Positions 1 to 6,697 of a stretch of 64,000 nucleotides of DNA are shown one piece after another. The position numbers were made by a program, and so were the translations under genes. The notes beneath the pieces are model-generated. The model worked only from the letters and a program-made list of their open reading frames with translations, was not told the DNA's origin and ran no database searches. Position 1 is the first letter of the stretch. Each line of letters opens with the position of its first letter. Origin of the DNA: CAZWRV01 sp964636325 (lineage in GTDB: Bacteria > Verrucomicrobiota > Lentisphaeria > Victivallales > GWF2-50-93); NCBI GenBank assembly GCA_964636325.1, contig CAZWRV010000021.1, positions 1 to 64,000 of the forward strand, in the 5' to 3' direction.

Positions 1-34
1 AAGAAAAGAAGCCAGCTGTCTTGAGGCTGGCTAC
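1..34 (-). terminator. Rho-independent terminator for the small minus-strand gene
   Basis: On the minus strand a 7-bp perfect stem (AGCCAGC/GCTGGCT, 9-nt loop, at about 12-34) is followed by the T-rich run TCTTTTCTT at 10-1. It lies about 20 bases after the stop of the minus-strand ORF ending at 51. This is the classical intrinsic-terminator layout and is the main argument that a minus-strand transcript ends here. Confidence 0.6.
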
Positions 35-50
35 ATACTTCGCTGAATAC

Positions 51-167
51 TTACGCATCGTCCTTCTTCTGATCGCCGCTCTCAAGAATCATCCATACCG
101 CGGCCGTCAGGGCGCAGAGCACGAATATCGGCACAAGGCTCGCGAATATTGTCCTGAAAAGTGGCAT
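51..167 (-). CDS. Small single-pass membrane protein, hypothetical
   Basis: A 38-residue ORF read from the ATG at 167. It has a hydrophobic segment (about residues 7-27, including ASLVPIFVLCALTAAVW) followed by an acidic and lysine-rich tail (ESGDQKKDDA), the look of a small inner-membrane protein. The same frame stays open to an upstream ATG at 281, giving 76 residues, but that start overlaps the divergent gene at 241 and adds unremarkable sequence. A terminator hairpin lies just downstream, which supports transcription. No ribosome-binding site is convincing and I do not recognise a family, so the call rests on the membrane segment and the terminator. Confidence 0.4.
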   Translation of the reverse strand: MPLFRTIFASLVPIFVLCALTAAVWMILESGDQKKDDA

Positions 168-240
168 AAATGCCCAACCAGATGTAATTTTACCGTTCTT
201 TGCGGCAAAGCAGCCGCAGTTTGCTAAGCTAAGGGCGCAC

Positions 241-738
241 TTGAAGGAATTCAATATAAATCTCCATGAGCTTTCATCCAAGAGGAAGAAGGACTACATA
301 ACCTATCTTGCGGTCTTTCTCCTTACGGCGGTCATCGTCCTGGAGGCGGCCTTCGCGGCCTGGCTGCCCCGGAGGCTGCGTTCCGAAAAGGCGTGGGAGC
401 GGGAGGCGCTGATAGTCGAAATTCTCGAGCTGTGCGACGTGCTCAGGGGCGGATTCTCCACCTTTAAGACCAGGAACGAGAAGCTCTCGGGGGAGATATC
501 GCAGGCGCAGAAGTGCCTCGAGGAATACACCAAGTATTTCCGCGACCACAAGGACGACCTGACCCTGGAACAGGCGATGGAGGTCAGGGGCATCTTCGCA
601 GAATTCGAGAAGATGTTCGTCCACTGGAAGATCGGCAAGTCATACTGCGGGGAGGAGAGGCTCGACACGGGCCCCTACCTAAAAAGCCTCCTCGACGGAC
701 ACTTGAAGAAGGAAGCTGAACGTGAAGACGGAGAGTAG
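241..738 (+). CDS. Single-pass membrane protein with a helical periplasmic or cytoplasmic domain, hypothetical
   Basis: The ORF has 165 residues and starts with TTG at 241; there is no in-frame ATG before the hydrophobic region. Residues about 20-42 (YLAVFLLTAVIVLEAAFAAW) form one membrane segment, preceded by a basic stretch (SSKRKKD). The rest is charged and predicted helical (EKAWEREALIVEILEL, then a Glu/Lys-rich part), probably coiled coil. Its stop lies one base before the ATG of the heptose kinase gene, so the two are almost certainly co-transcribed. This suggests, but does not show, a role near the cell envelope. No family recognised. Confidence 0.6.
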   Translation: MKEFNINLHELSSKRKKDYITYLAVFLLTAVIVLEAAFAAWLPRRLRSEKAWEREALIVEILELCDVLRGGFSTFKTRNEKLSGEISQAQKCLEEYTKYFRDHKDDLTLEQAMEVRGIFAEFEKMFVHWKIGKSYCGEERLDTGPYLKSLLDGHLKKEAEREDGE

Positions 739-739
739 C

Positions 740-1744
740 ATGGATGCAAGGCGAGTGAAGGAGATCATTTCCTCGTTCCAGAGCAAGAAGGTCGCCGTGG
801 TCGGAGACCTTATGCTGGACGTCTACCTGTGGGGGCGGGTCTCGCGGATTTCGCAGGAGGCCCCCGTCCCGGTCGTGCACGCCCAGAGGAAGACATATTC
901 CCTCGGCGGCGCGTCCAACGTCATGAAGAACGTCGCGGCGCTCGGAGGCCGGGTCGAAGCGTTCGGAGTCGTCGGCTGCGACGAACACGGCTCCAGGCTA
1001 ATTTCCATGCTCGACGACAACTCGGTCTCCCGCGCCTCCGTCTACAAGATCCCCGGCAGGACGACCACCGAGAAGCAGCGCGTCATCGCCGGCAACCAGC
1101 AGCTTGTGCGCATAGACTTCGAGGAGACCGGAGGCGTCCCGGACGCCGTCCGGGAAAAGATCGCCAGGACGATAAGGCAGTCCGCCGCCGCCGGGAAAAT
1201 AGACGCCGTGATCTTCGAGGACTACGCGAAGGGCGTCCTCTCCCAGGAGCTCGCCACCGACATTGTCGGGACGGCCCTGGCAGCCGGAATGCCGACCGGC
1301 CTCGACCCCCACCCGTCGCACATCATCAGGACGAAGAGGATAACGTTCGCCACTCCGAACCGCGCCGAGGCCTTCGCCGTCTCAGGCACATATTTCAAGG
1401 AGACCTTCAGGCCGGTCGAGAAGGACACGGCGCTCGCGGATGTCGCATCCAAGCTGCAGAAGATATGGAATCCCGACCAGCTCCTCGTCACGCTCGGCGG
1501 CGACGGCATGGCGCTTTTCCAGAAGCGGAAGCCGTGCATCGCCATACCCACCAAGGCCAGGGAGGTCTTCGACGTGACCGGCGCGGGCGACACCGTGATC
1601 GCCGCATACATGCTCTCGCTCCTCGGCGGAGCATCCCCGCTGGAGGCCGCGACCGTCGCAAACCACGCCGCGGGAATAGTAGTAGCCAAAATCGGCGCCG
1701 CGACGGCGTCCCCGGAAGAGCTCATCAAGAGCTTCGAGGAATGA
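740..1744 (+). CDS. hldE1 (rfaE1): D-glycero-beta-D-manno-heptose-7-phosphate kinase (RfaE domain I, PfkB family)
   Basis: This kinase phosphorylates heptose 7-phosphate at C1 in ADP-heptose synthesis for the lipopolysaccharide inner core. The protein has the RfaE-I signatures: VVGDLMLDVYLWGRVSRISQ near the N-terminus, the substrate-side LGGASNV, LDPHPSH, and the PfkB signature DVTGAGDTV near residue 280 with the catalytic Asp of GAGD. The length (334 residues) fits the kinase domain alone, so this is the split form without the nucleotidyltransferase domain of E. coli HldE. I chose ATG 740 because GGAG lies about 8 bases upstream; a GTG at 722 is also possible and would overlap the previous gene. 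The next gene, gmhB, performs the following step. Confidence 0.88.
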   Translation: MDARRVKEIISSFQSKKVAVVGDLMLDVYLWGRVSRISQEAPVPVVHAQRKTYSLGGASNVMKNVAALGGRVEAFGVVGCDEHGSRLISMLDDNSVSRASVYKIPGRTTTEKQRVIAGNQQLVRIDFEETGGVPDAVREKIARTIRQSAAAGKIDAVIFEDYAKGVLSQELATDIVGTALAAGMPTGLDPHPSHIIRTKRITFATPNRAEAFAVSGTYFKETFRPVEKDTALADVASKLQKIWNPDQLLVTLGGDGMALFQKRKPCIAIPTKAREVFDVTGAGDTVIAAYMLSLLGGASPLEAATVANHAAGIVVAKIGAATASPEELIKSFEE

Positions 1745-1804
1745 TGCAAAATACGGCCGCGGTCGACTGCGGTCGGTTTCTTAATACGGTGAACTGCAAG
1801 GTTT

Positions 1805-2338
1805 ATGCGCAAGGCCGTCTTCATAGACAGGGACGACACAATAATAGAGGACGTCAGCTACGACTCCGATCCGGCCAGGACATCCCTCATATCCGGCGCG
1901 GCCGAGGCGCTGCGGAAGCTGAAGGAGAGCGGCTACCTCCTTGTCGTCATCTCCAACCAGGCCGGCATCGGCCACGGCTACTTCACAGCCGATGACGTCG
2001 AACGCAAGAACTCCAGGATGAGGGAGCTTTTCCGAACCGAAGGCGTCGAGTTCGACGCCATCTACTACTGCCCGCACAAGCCCGAGGACAACTGCGGATG
2101 CCGCAAGCCCGCCCCCGGCTTGATCCTCAAGGCCGCCCGCGACCTCGGCATCGACCTCAAGAAGTCCGCCATGATCGGCGACAAGACCACCGACCCCGAG
2201 GCCGGCATCGCCGCAGGCTGCGCGATCAATATCCGAATAAGCGGGGAAGACGCCGGAACTACCGGCAAATCCTACCTCGTGGCGCACGACATCGCCGAAG
2301 CGTGCCAAATGGCGCTGGACAGGGAGGCGCATTCATGA
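1805..2338 (+). CDS. gmhB: D-glycero-beta-D-manno-heptose-1,7-bisphosphate 7-phosphatase
   Basis: A HAD-superfamily phosphatase that removes the 7-phosphate of heptose bisphosphate in ADP-heptose synthesis. The 177-residue length is normal for GmhB. Visible motifs are the nucleophile motif DRDDT (Asp8 and Asp10), motif II SNQAGIG (50-56), and the GmhB zinc site in CPHKPEDNCGCRKPAPG with Cys89, His91, Cys97 and Cys99. Motif IV is MIGDKTTD. It follows the heptose kinase by 60 bases, consistent with one LPS operon. Its TGA overlaps the ATG of the next (broken) reading frame, so it was formerly translationally coupled to that gene. Confidence 0.9.
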   Translation: MRKAVFIDRDDTIIEDVSYDSDPARTSLISGAAEALRKLKESGYLLVVISNQAGIGHGYFTADDVERKNSRMRELFRTEGVEFDAIYYCPHKPEDNCGCRKPAPGLILKAARDLGIDLKKSAMIGDKTTDPEAGIAAGCAINIRISGEDAGTTGKSYLVAHDIAEACQMALDREAHS

Positions 2339-2640
2339 AGGACTTCGAGCACCCGTCTCCGTCGCACTACAACGAGGCAAGCGGCTCAACCCTCCGGAAG
2401 ACGACAAAACTCGCGGCAAATATGGCCGAGTTTCAGAGGAGTGGCGCTCTGGCGAGGAAATCCGCCAGTTCTGTCGGGAAGAAACTTGAAGTAGCGCAGG
2501 TATTCCTACCTGCGATTCCGCTGCACCTCGCCCGAAGATCAAGGTTGTTCTGGTTGGAGATTCGACGTTGGCGAATTATCCCGGGAAACTCCGCCGGATG
2601 TTGAAAAACCGGATTAACTTTGGTCGGACTGTAATTTTGT
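2335..2640 (+). pseudogene. Broken SGNH/GDSL-type hydrolase gene interrupted by a palindromic repeat
   Basis: An ATG at 2335 overlaps the gmhB stop (ATGA) and begins MKDFEHPSPSHYNEAS. From about 2381 the sequence changes into an intergenic repeat (see 2381-2526), which also breaks the frame. After the repeat, in another frame from about 2535, the sequence encodes KIKVVLVGDSTLANYPGK, a clear block I of the SGNH/GDSL hydrolases (GDST as in rhamnogalacturonan acetylesterase-like enzymes). The frame ends at 2640, where other repeats begin, so the catalytic Asp-His block is missing. I read this as a former esterase gene of the gmhB operon, split by a repeat insertion and truncated at the 3' end. 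Confidence 0.6.
2381..2526. repeat. Composite palindromic repeat (family with GGTTGAGC...GCTCAACC and CAGGTAGGAATACCTG words) inside the SGNH gene
   Basis: Read on the minus strand this segment matches the blocks at 35.1-35.3 kb and 48.0-48.4 kb: the hairpin CGCAGGTAGGAATACCTGCG, the conserved GAAACTTGAAGTAG context, the GGCGGATTTCCTCGCC inner hairpin and a half of the CTCAACC palindrome. Its edges coincide with the loss of coding sense in the reading frame that starts at 2335. Confidence 0.75.
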
Positions 2641-2659
2641 TTTCAGGACGGTAAGGGTT

Positions 2660-2806
2660 TCGGGCAAGTGTTCAGTGAAGTATGTATCGCAATCAGTGAA
2701 ACGGCTATCGTAATCTCTATCGTAATCGAAGAAAAATGAGTCCGGACGATTACGACTACGATAGCGATAACGACTACGAATAACGTAGTTCGGCGAATAT
2801 TTACCC
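2660..2806. repeat. Nested repeats: degenerate TTCAGTGAA palindrome enclosing a CGATTACGACTACGATAG-type hairpin
   Basis: Outer arms resemble the TAAATATTCAGTGAA / TTCACTGAATATTTA palindrome seen elsewhere (left GTGTTCAGTGAA near 2669, right GTAGTTCGGCGAATATTTAC near 2785-2804). Between them is a long imperfect hairpin made of repeats of the type CTATCGTAATCG on the left and CGATTACGACTACGATAG on the right. The layout suggests that one element inserted into the loop of another. No gene is visible between 2641 and 2912. Confidence 0.5.
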
Positions 2807-2912
2807 GGATGGAGTGCCACGAAGGAGATAGCATGCCTCGGCAAGAACCGCCTCAACCGATTTGCCAATGCAGCAATACTACATCCCGGCAATTTCAAAA
2901 ACCTTTCCTGGC

Positions 2913-4154
2913 CTATCCTATCTCCCCCTTCACGATCTTCACCCACTCCTTGAGGCGGGAGGGCTCGTCCTCGACGGTCTCGACGTCCTTCAGGTGGATG
3001 TGCATTACGCTGTCCTTGGCGGAATCCAGGCCGTTGCGGATGATCCTCCGTATCTTCGACTTGTCGAAGGAGCCGCAGACCATGTCGGTGGGGTTGGGCC
3101 GCCAGGAGATCACGTAGTCCCTCCTGATCTGCTCGACGCACTTTGCGAGGTTCGCGAGCGGCGTGACGGCGATGATCCTGAGGTTCGGTATCTTCCTCAG
3201 CATGTCGATCTTGTTCGTGAGGTCCTCGCAGCATCCGTAGTGGGAGAGGGCGAATTTCCTGATAATCGGAAGCTGGTATTGGAGCAGAAACTCGTAGTGC
3301 ATCTCCGGCGAAATCAGCGTAAACTCCTGCGCGGCGCAGAAATACCACAGCTCACCGCGCTTCCTCGGACCGGAGTTCGGCTTCGGGCCTTCCAGCCCCT
3401 TGGCGTATGCCATCGCCTGGTTGTGCTGTGAGGACAGGCTGATGTCGCCCGCCTTTTCCGTGTCCTCCTGGTTTTTCAGTATTCCGTCCCGCATGAACGC
3501 CAGGAGTTTGTGGAGCTCCTCTGGCGACTCATACATGTCGATCATGAGCTGCTCCAGACCTCTCAGCTTGGCGATGCAGGTTGAGATGTCGGCCAAGAAG
3601 CCGTTGCACTCCGGCCCCCTGTTCACATCAATCGGGATGATGTCGCCGATTGCGCCACCTAGCTTTTCCAAATTGCGTTTCGTGTCCTCCTCGTCTATGA
3701 AGTGGGGGGGGTGGGAGAGCTTCTTGACGTCGCTCCATTCCTTGATAGGCGGGTCGTATTTCCAGGCGCCGCCGTCCATGTCGGAATGCTCCACGGTCTC
3801 GTTTACGCCCCAGAGGTTGCCCCAGCCCCTTTTGAAGGTGGCCGAGATAGAAATCCACGGCTCGAAGATCGTGTCGTCGCCGGCCTCCCAGTGGAAGAGC
3901 TTCATCCTGAACATCCGCTCGTAGCTGCGGTAGAACGGGTCTGCGCACTCCATTTTGTCGTCGCCGAAGAAGTCGCGGCACCACTTGTTCCACATGCCGA
4001 AGGAAAATATCACCGGCACGCCCCGCCTTTCGAGGCTGTTGTGGGCGGCCCACATTTTTCTTCGCATCTCCTGGACGGGCTGCGATGCGATCTCCATGTA
4101 CCGCTTGACAATATCCCTTAATATCTTGATGTCGCCGACGTTGTCCGCATTCAT
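2913..4154 (-). CDS. Uroporphyrinogen decarboxylase-fold protein (URO-D/MtaA superfamily), function unknown
   Basis: A 413-residue protein of the URO-D-like superfamily of the kind expanded in Lentisphaerota and related bacteria. It is longer than true HemE and lacks a recognisable HemE N-terminal motif. A His/Cys site HYGCCEDL (His305, Cys308, Cys309) sits where zinc methyltransferases such as MtaA carry their His-x-Cys motif, and NPTDMVC follows at about 354-360. Known superfamily members decarboxylate uroporphyrinogen or transfer methyl groups between corrinoid proteins and coenzymes; which applies here is not decidable from sequence. It is transcribed divergently from araB across about 100 bp, so a shared control region is likely. 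Confidence 0.75.
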   Translation of the reverse strand: MNADNVGDIKILRDIVKRYMEIASQPVQEMRRKMWAAHNSLERRGVPVIFSFGMWNKWCRDFFGDDKMECADPFYRSYERMFRMKLFHWEAGDDTIFEPWISISATFKRGWGNLWGVNETVEHSDMDGGAWKYDPPIKEWSDVKKLSHPPHFIDEEDTKRNLEKLGGAIGDIIPIDVNRGPECNGFLADISTCIAKLRGLEQLMIDMYESPEELHKLLAFMRDGILKNQEDTEKAGDISLSSQHNQAMAYAKGLEGPKPNSGPRKRGELWYFCAAQEFTLISPEMHYEFLLQYQLPIIRKFALSHYGCCEDLTNKIDMLRKIPNLRIIAVTPLANLAKCVEQIRRDYVISWRPNPTDMVCGSFDKSKIRRIIRNGLDSAKDSVMHIHLKDVETVEDEPSRLKEWVKIVKGEIG

Positions 4155-4258
4155 CAGAGCACCCCCCTATTCTTGTTAATTATGCTTTTGATTTTGCAGA
4201 TTGGCCGTATAAGTTACCGCAGTATTCAGAAATTCAAATTCACCAGTGGAGATTGACA

Positions 4259-5938
4259 ATGGCTTCAGACAAGCTCGTCATCGGCCTGGACTACGGCACG
4301 GACTCCGTGCGCTGCGTGATCGTGGACGCGAAGGACGGAAAGACCGTCGCCAGCGAGGTTCACAACTACGGCCGCTGGGCGGACGGCAAGTTCTGCGTAC
4401 CCGGCGAGAACCAGTTCCGCCAGCATCCCCTGGACTACATCGAAGGCCTTGAAGCCACGGTGAAGAAATGCCTCAAGACCGCGGGCCCCGCAGCCGCGAA
4501 GGGCATCCGGGGCATCTCGATCGACACCACCGGCTCCACCCCCATAGCCGTCGACCGCCAGGGCACGGCCCTCTCCCTTCTCCCGGCCTTCAAGGACAAT
4601 CCCAACGCGATGTTCATACTCTGGAAAGATCACACCGGCATCAAGGAGGCGCAGGAGATCAACGACGTGGCGCACGGCTGGGGCGGCGAAGACTACACCA
4701 AATACTGCGGGGGCATCTACTCGTCCGAATGGTTCTGGGCGAAAATCCTGCACACCCTCCGCACGGACAGGAAGGTCCGCGAGGCTGCGTTCTCGTGGGT
4801 CGAACACTGCGACTGGATGCCGGCCCTGCTCACAGGCAACCTGGATCCGCTGAAACTGAAGCGCGGACGCTGCTCCGCGGGGCACAAGGCCATGTGGCAC
4901 GCGTCGTTCGGCGGGCTTCCCTCCGAGAAGTTCCTGGTGAAGCTCGATCCGCTGCTCAAAGGCCTGCGCGGCAGGCTCTACACCGACACATACACCGCCG
5001 ACGTTCCGGCCGGCACGCTCTCGCCCGAATGGGCGAAGCGCCTCGGGCTCGGCACCGGCGTCGTGGTCGCCGCGGGCGCGTTCGACGCGCACATCGGCGC
5101 GGTCGGCGGCGGCATCGAACCTTACCTCCTGACGAAGATCATGGGCACCTCGACATGCGACATGCTCATAGCCCCGCCGTCGGTCGTCGGCAGGAAGCTC
5201 GTCCGGGGAATCTGCGGCCAGGTCGACGGCTCGATCATCCCGGGCATGATAGGGCTGGAGGCCGGGCAGTCCGCGTTCGGGGACGTCTACGCCTGGTACA
5301 GGAACGTCCTCATGTGGCCCCTCAACCTCCTGCCCGCCAAGGAGCTCGGCGGAGAGAAGGCCAAGGCCAGGATCATCGAAGGCGTCAGGCACGGCATACT
5401 TTCAGGGCTTGCCAAGGAGGCGGAGAAGCTGCCGATCGGCGAATCAGGAATCGTCGCGCTCGACTGGATGAACGGCAGGCGCACCCCCGACGCCAACCAG
5501 GCCCTCAAGGGCGCGATCTGCGGGCTCAACCTCGGCAGCGACGCCCCGCGCATCTACCGCTCGCTCGTCGAAGCCACCGCCTTCGGCTCAAAGAAGATCA
5601 TCGACAGGTTCGTCTCGGAAGGCGTGAAGATCAAAGGCGTCATCGCCCTCGGCGGCGTCGCCAAGAAGTCCAAATTCATAATGCAGACCGTGGCCGACGT
5701 CCTCGGCATGGACATCAAGGTCGTCCGCTCCGAGCAGGCATGCGCCCTCGGCGCCGCCATGTTCGCCGCCACCGCGTCCGGCGTCTACAGGAAGATACAC
5801 GACGCGCAGAAGGCCATGTCCTGCGGATTCGAGGCCGAATACAGGCCCGTCAAGGCGAACTCCGCAAAATACAAGGCCCTCTACGACGCATATTCGCGGA
5901 TGGGCGCCTTTGTCGAAAAAGAATCCAGCGGAAAGTGA
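4259..5938 (+). CDS. araB: Ribulokinase
   Basis: A FGGY-family carbohydrate kinase that phosphorylates L-ribulose to L-ribulose 5-phosphate. The N-terminal ATP-binding motif LVIGLDYGTDSVRCVIVD and the ribulokinase-type GISIDTTGSTPIAVD are present; FDAHIGAVGGG and the C-terminal FGGY-like VIALGGVAKKSK follow. The length (559 residues) fits AraB rather than xylulose or glycerol kinase. ATG 4259 is preferred over TTG 4253 because GGAG lies about 9 bases upstream of the ATG and too close to the TTG. araD follows 8 bases after the stop, so the pair gives two consecutive steps; araA is not in the window. Confidence 0.92.
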   Translation: MASDKLVIGLDYGTDSVRCVIVDAKDGKTVASEVHNYGRWADGKFCVPGENQFRQHPLDYIEGLEATVKKCLKTAGPAAAKGIRGISIDTTGSTPIAVDRQGTALSLLPAFKDNPNAMFILWKDHTGIKEAQEINDVAHGWGGEDYTKYCGGIYSSEWFWAKILHTLRTDRKVREAAFSWVEHCDWMPALLTGNLDPLKLKRGRCSAGHKAMWHASFGGLPSEKFLVKLDPLLKGLRGRLYTDTYTADVPAGTLSPEWAKRLGLGTGVVVAAGAFDAHIGAVGGGIEPYLLTKIMGTSTCDMLIAPPSVVGRKLVRGICGQVDGSIIPGMIGLEAGQSAFGDVYAWYRNVLMWPLNLLPAKELGGEKAKARIIEGVRHGILSGLAKEAEKLPIGESGIVALDWMNGRRTPDANQALKGAICGLNLGSDAPRIYRSLVEATAFGSKKIIDRFVSEGVKIKGVIALGGVAKKSKFIMQTVADVLGMDIKVVRSEQACALGAAMFAATASGVYRKIHDAQKAMSCGFEAEYRPVKANSAKYKALYDAYSRMGAFVEKESSGK

Positions 5939-5946
5939 GGTTACAC

Positions 5947-6648
5947 ATGGGCAACGGCAAATACGATTCGATCAAGGAGCGCTGCTACTCGGCCAACCTC
6001 GACATACCGAGGTACGGGCTCGCGGTATTCACGTTCGGGAACGCCAGCGCATTCGACAAGAGCCTGGGGGTCTTCGCGATAAAACCGAGCGGCGTCCCAT
6101 ACGACCAGCTCAGCCCCGACAACATGGTGGTTGTGGACCTAGAATACAAGGTCGTCGAAGGCAGCCTCCGGCCGTCCTCCGACACCAAGACCCACGCCGT
6201 CCTATACAGGGCCTTCGGCGACATCGGCGGGATCGTCCACACCCACTCCACATACGCCACCGCCTGGGCGCAGGCCATGACCCCCATCCCCATCTTCGGA
6301 ACCACGCACGCCGACCACCTCACCGAGCCAATTCCCTGCACAGACGTCATGGACGACGAGATGATCAAGGGCGACTACGAGGAGGAGACCGGCAACCAGA
6401 TTCTCAAGACCTTCGACAAGCGCTCCCACAAGGAGGCTCAGATGGTCCTCGTCGCGTGCCACGGCGTCTTCACCTGGGGCCTCAGCCCGGAACAGGCCGT
6501 ATACAACGCCGTCGTCACCGAGGAGCTCGCCAAGATGGCGCTCCTCACAATCCTGGTGAACCCGGAAGTGCCGCAGATCAAGAAGACGTTGATACAGAAG
6601 CACTTCCAGCGTAAATACGGCAAGAACGCATACTACGGCCAGAAATAG
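5947..6648 (+). CDS. araD: L-ribulose-5-phosphate 4-epimerase
   Basis: A class II aldolase-family epimerase that converts L-ribulose 5-phosphate to D-xylulose 5-phosphate. The zinc ligands are visible as IVHTHS (His98, His100) and ACHGVF (His172), the spacing of E. coli AraD. Other family marks are GNAS (31-34), IKPSGVPYDQL and GTTHADH. Length is 233 residues, normal for AraD. The GAGG at 5936-5939 overlaps the araB stop and is 7 bases from the ATG. The reading frame is open far upstream, antiparallel to nothing and out of frame with araB, but that extension has no homology and is only the GC-rich shadow of araB. Confidence 0.93.
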   Translation: MGNGKYDSIKERCYSANLDIPRYGLAVFTFGNASAFDKSLGVFAIKPSGVPYDQLSPDNMVVVDLEYKVVEGSLRPSSDTKTHAVLYRAFGDIGGIVHTHSTYATAWAQAMTPIPIFGTTHADHLTEPIPCTDVMDDEMIKGDYEEETGNQILKTFDKRSHKEAQMVLVACHGVFTWGLSPEQAVYNAVVTEELAKMALLTILVNPEVPQIKKTLIQKHFQRKYGKNAYYGQK

Positions 6649-6697
6649 CGGCCTGCGGCCCGGGTCGGGAAATCTGAAACAGCAAGGCGGATTCGGC

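Noticed and set aside
829..1995. A 388-codon open frame across the heptose kinase and gmhB
   Set aside because: Arg-rich shadow frame of both genes, with no family features.
2643..2834. A 63-codon open frame rich in Val/Ile/Arg (VVVIAIVVVIV)
   Set aside because: It is a translation of the CGATTACGACTACG-type hairpin repeat.
4468..6648. A 726-codon open frame that contains araD at its 3' end, suggesting an AraD fusion
   Set aside because: The upstream 490 codons are the Arg/Pro/His-rich out-of-frame reading of araB, without any recognisable motif. The AraD part has its own ATG and ribosome site.
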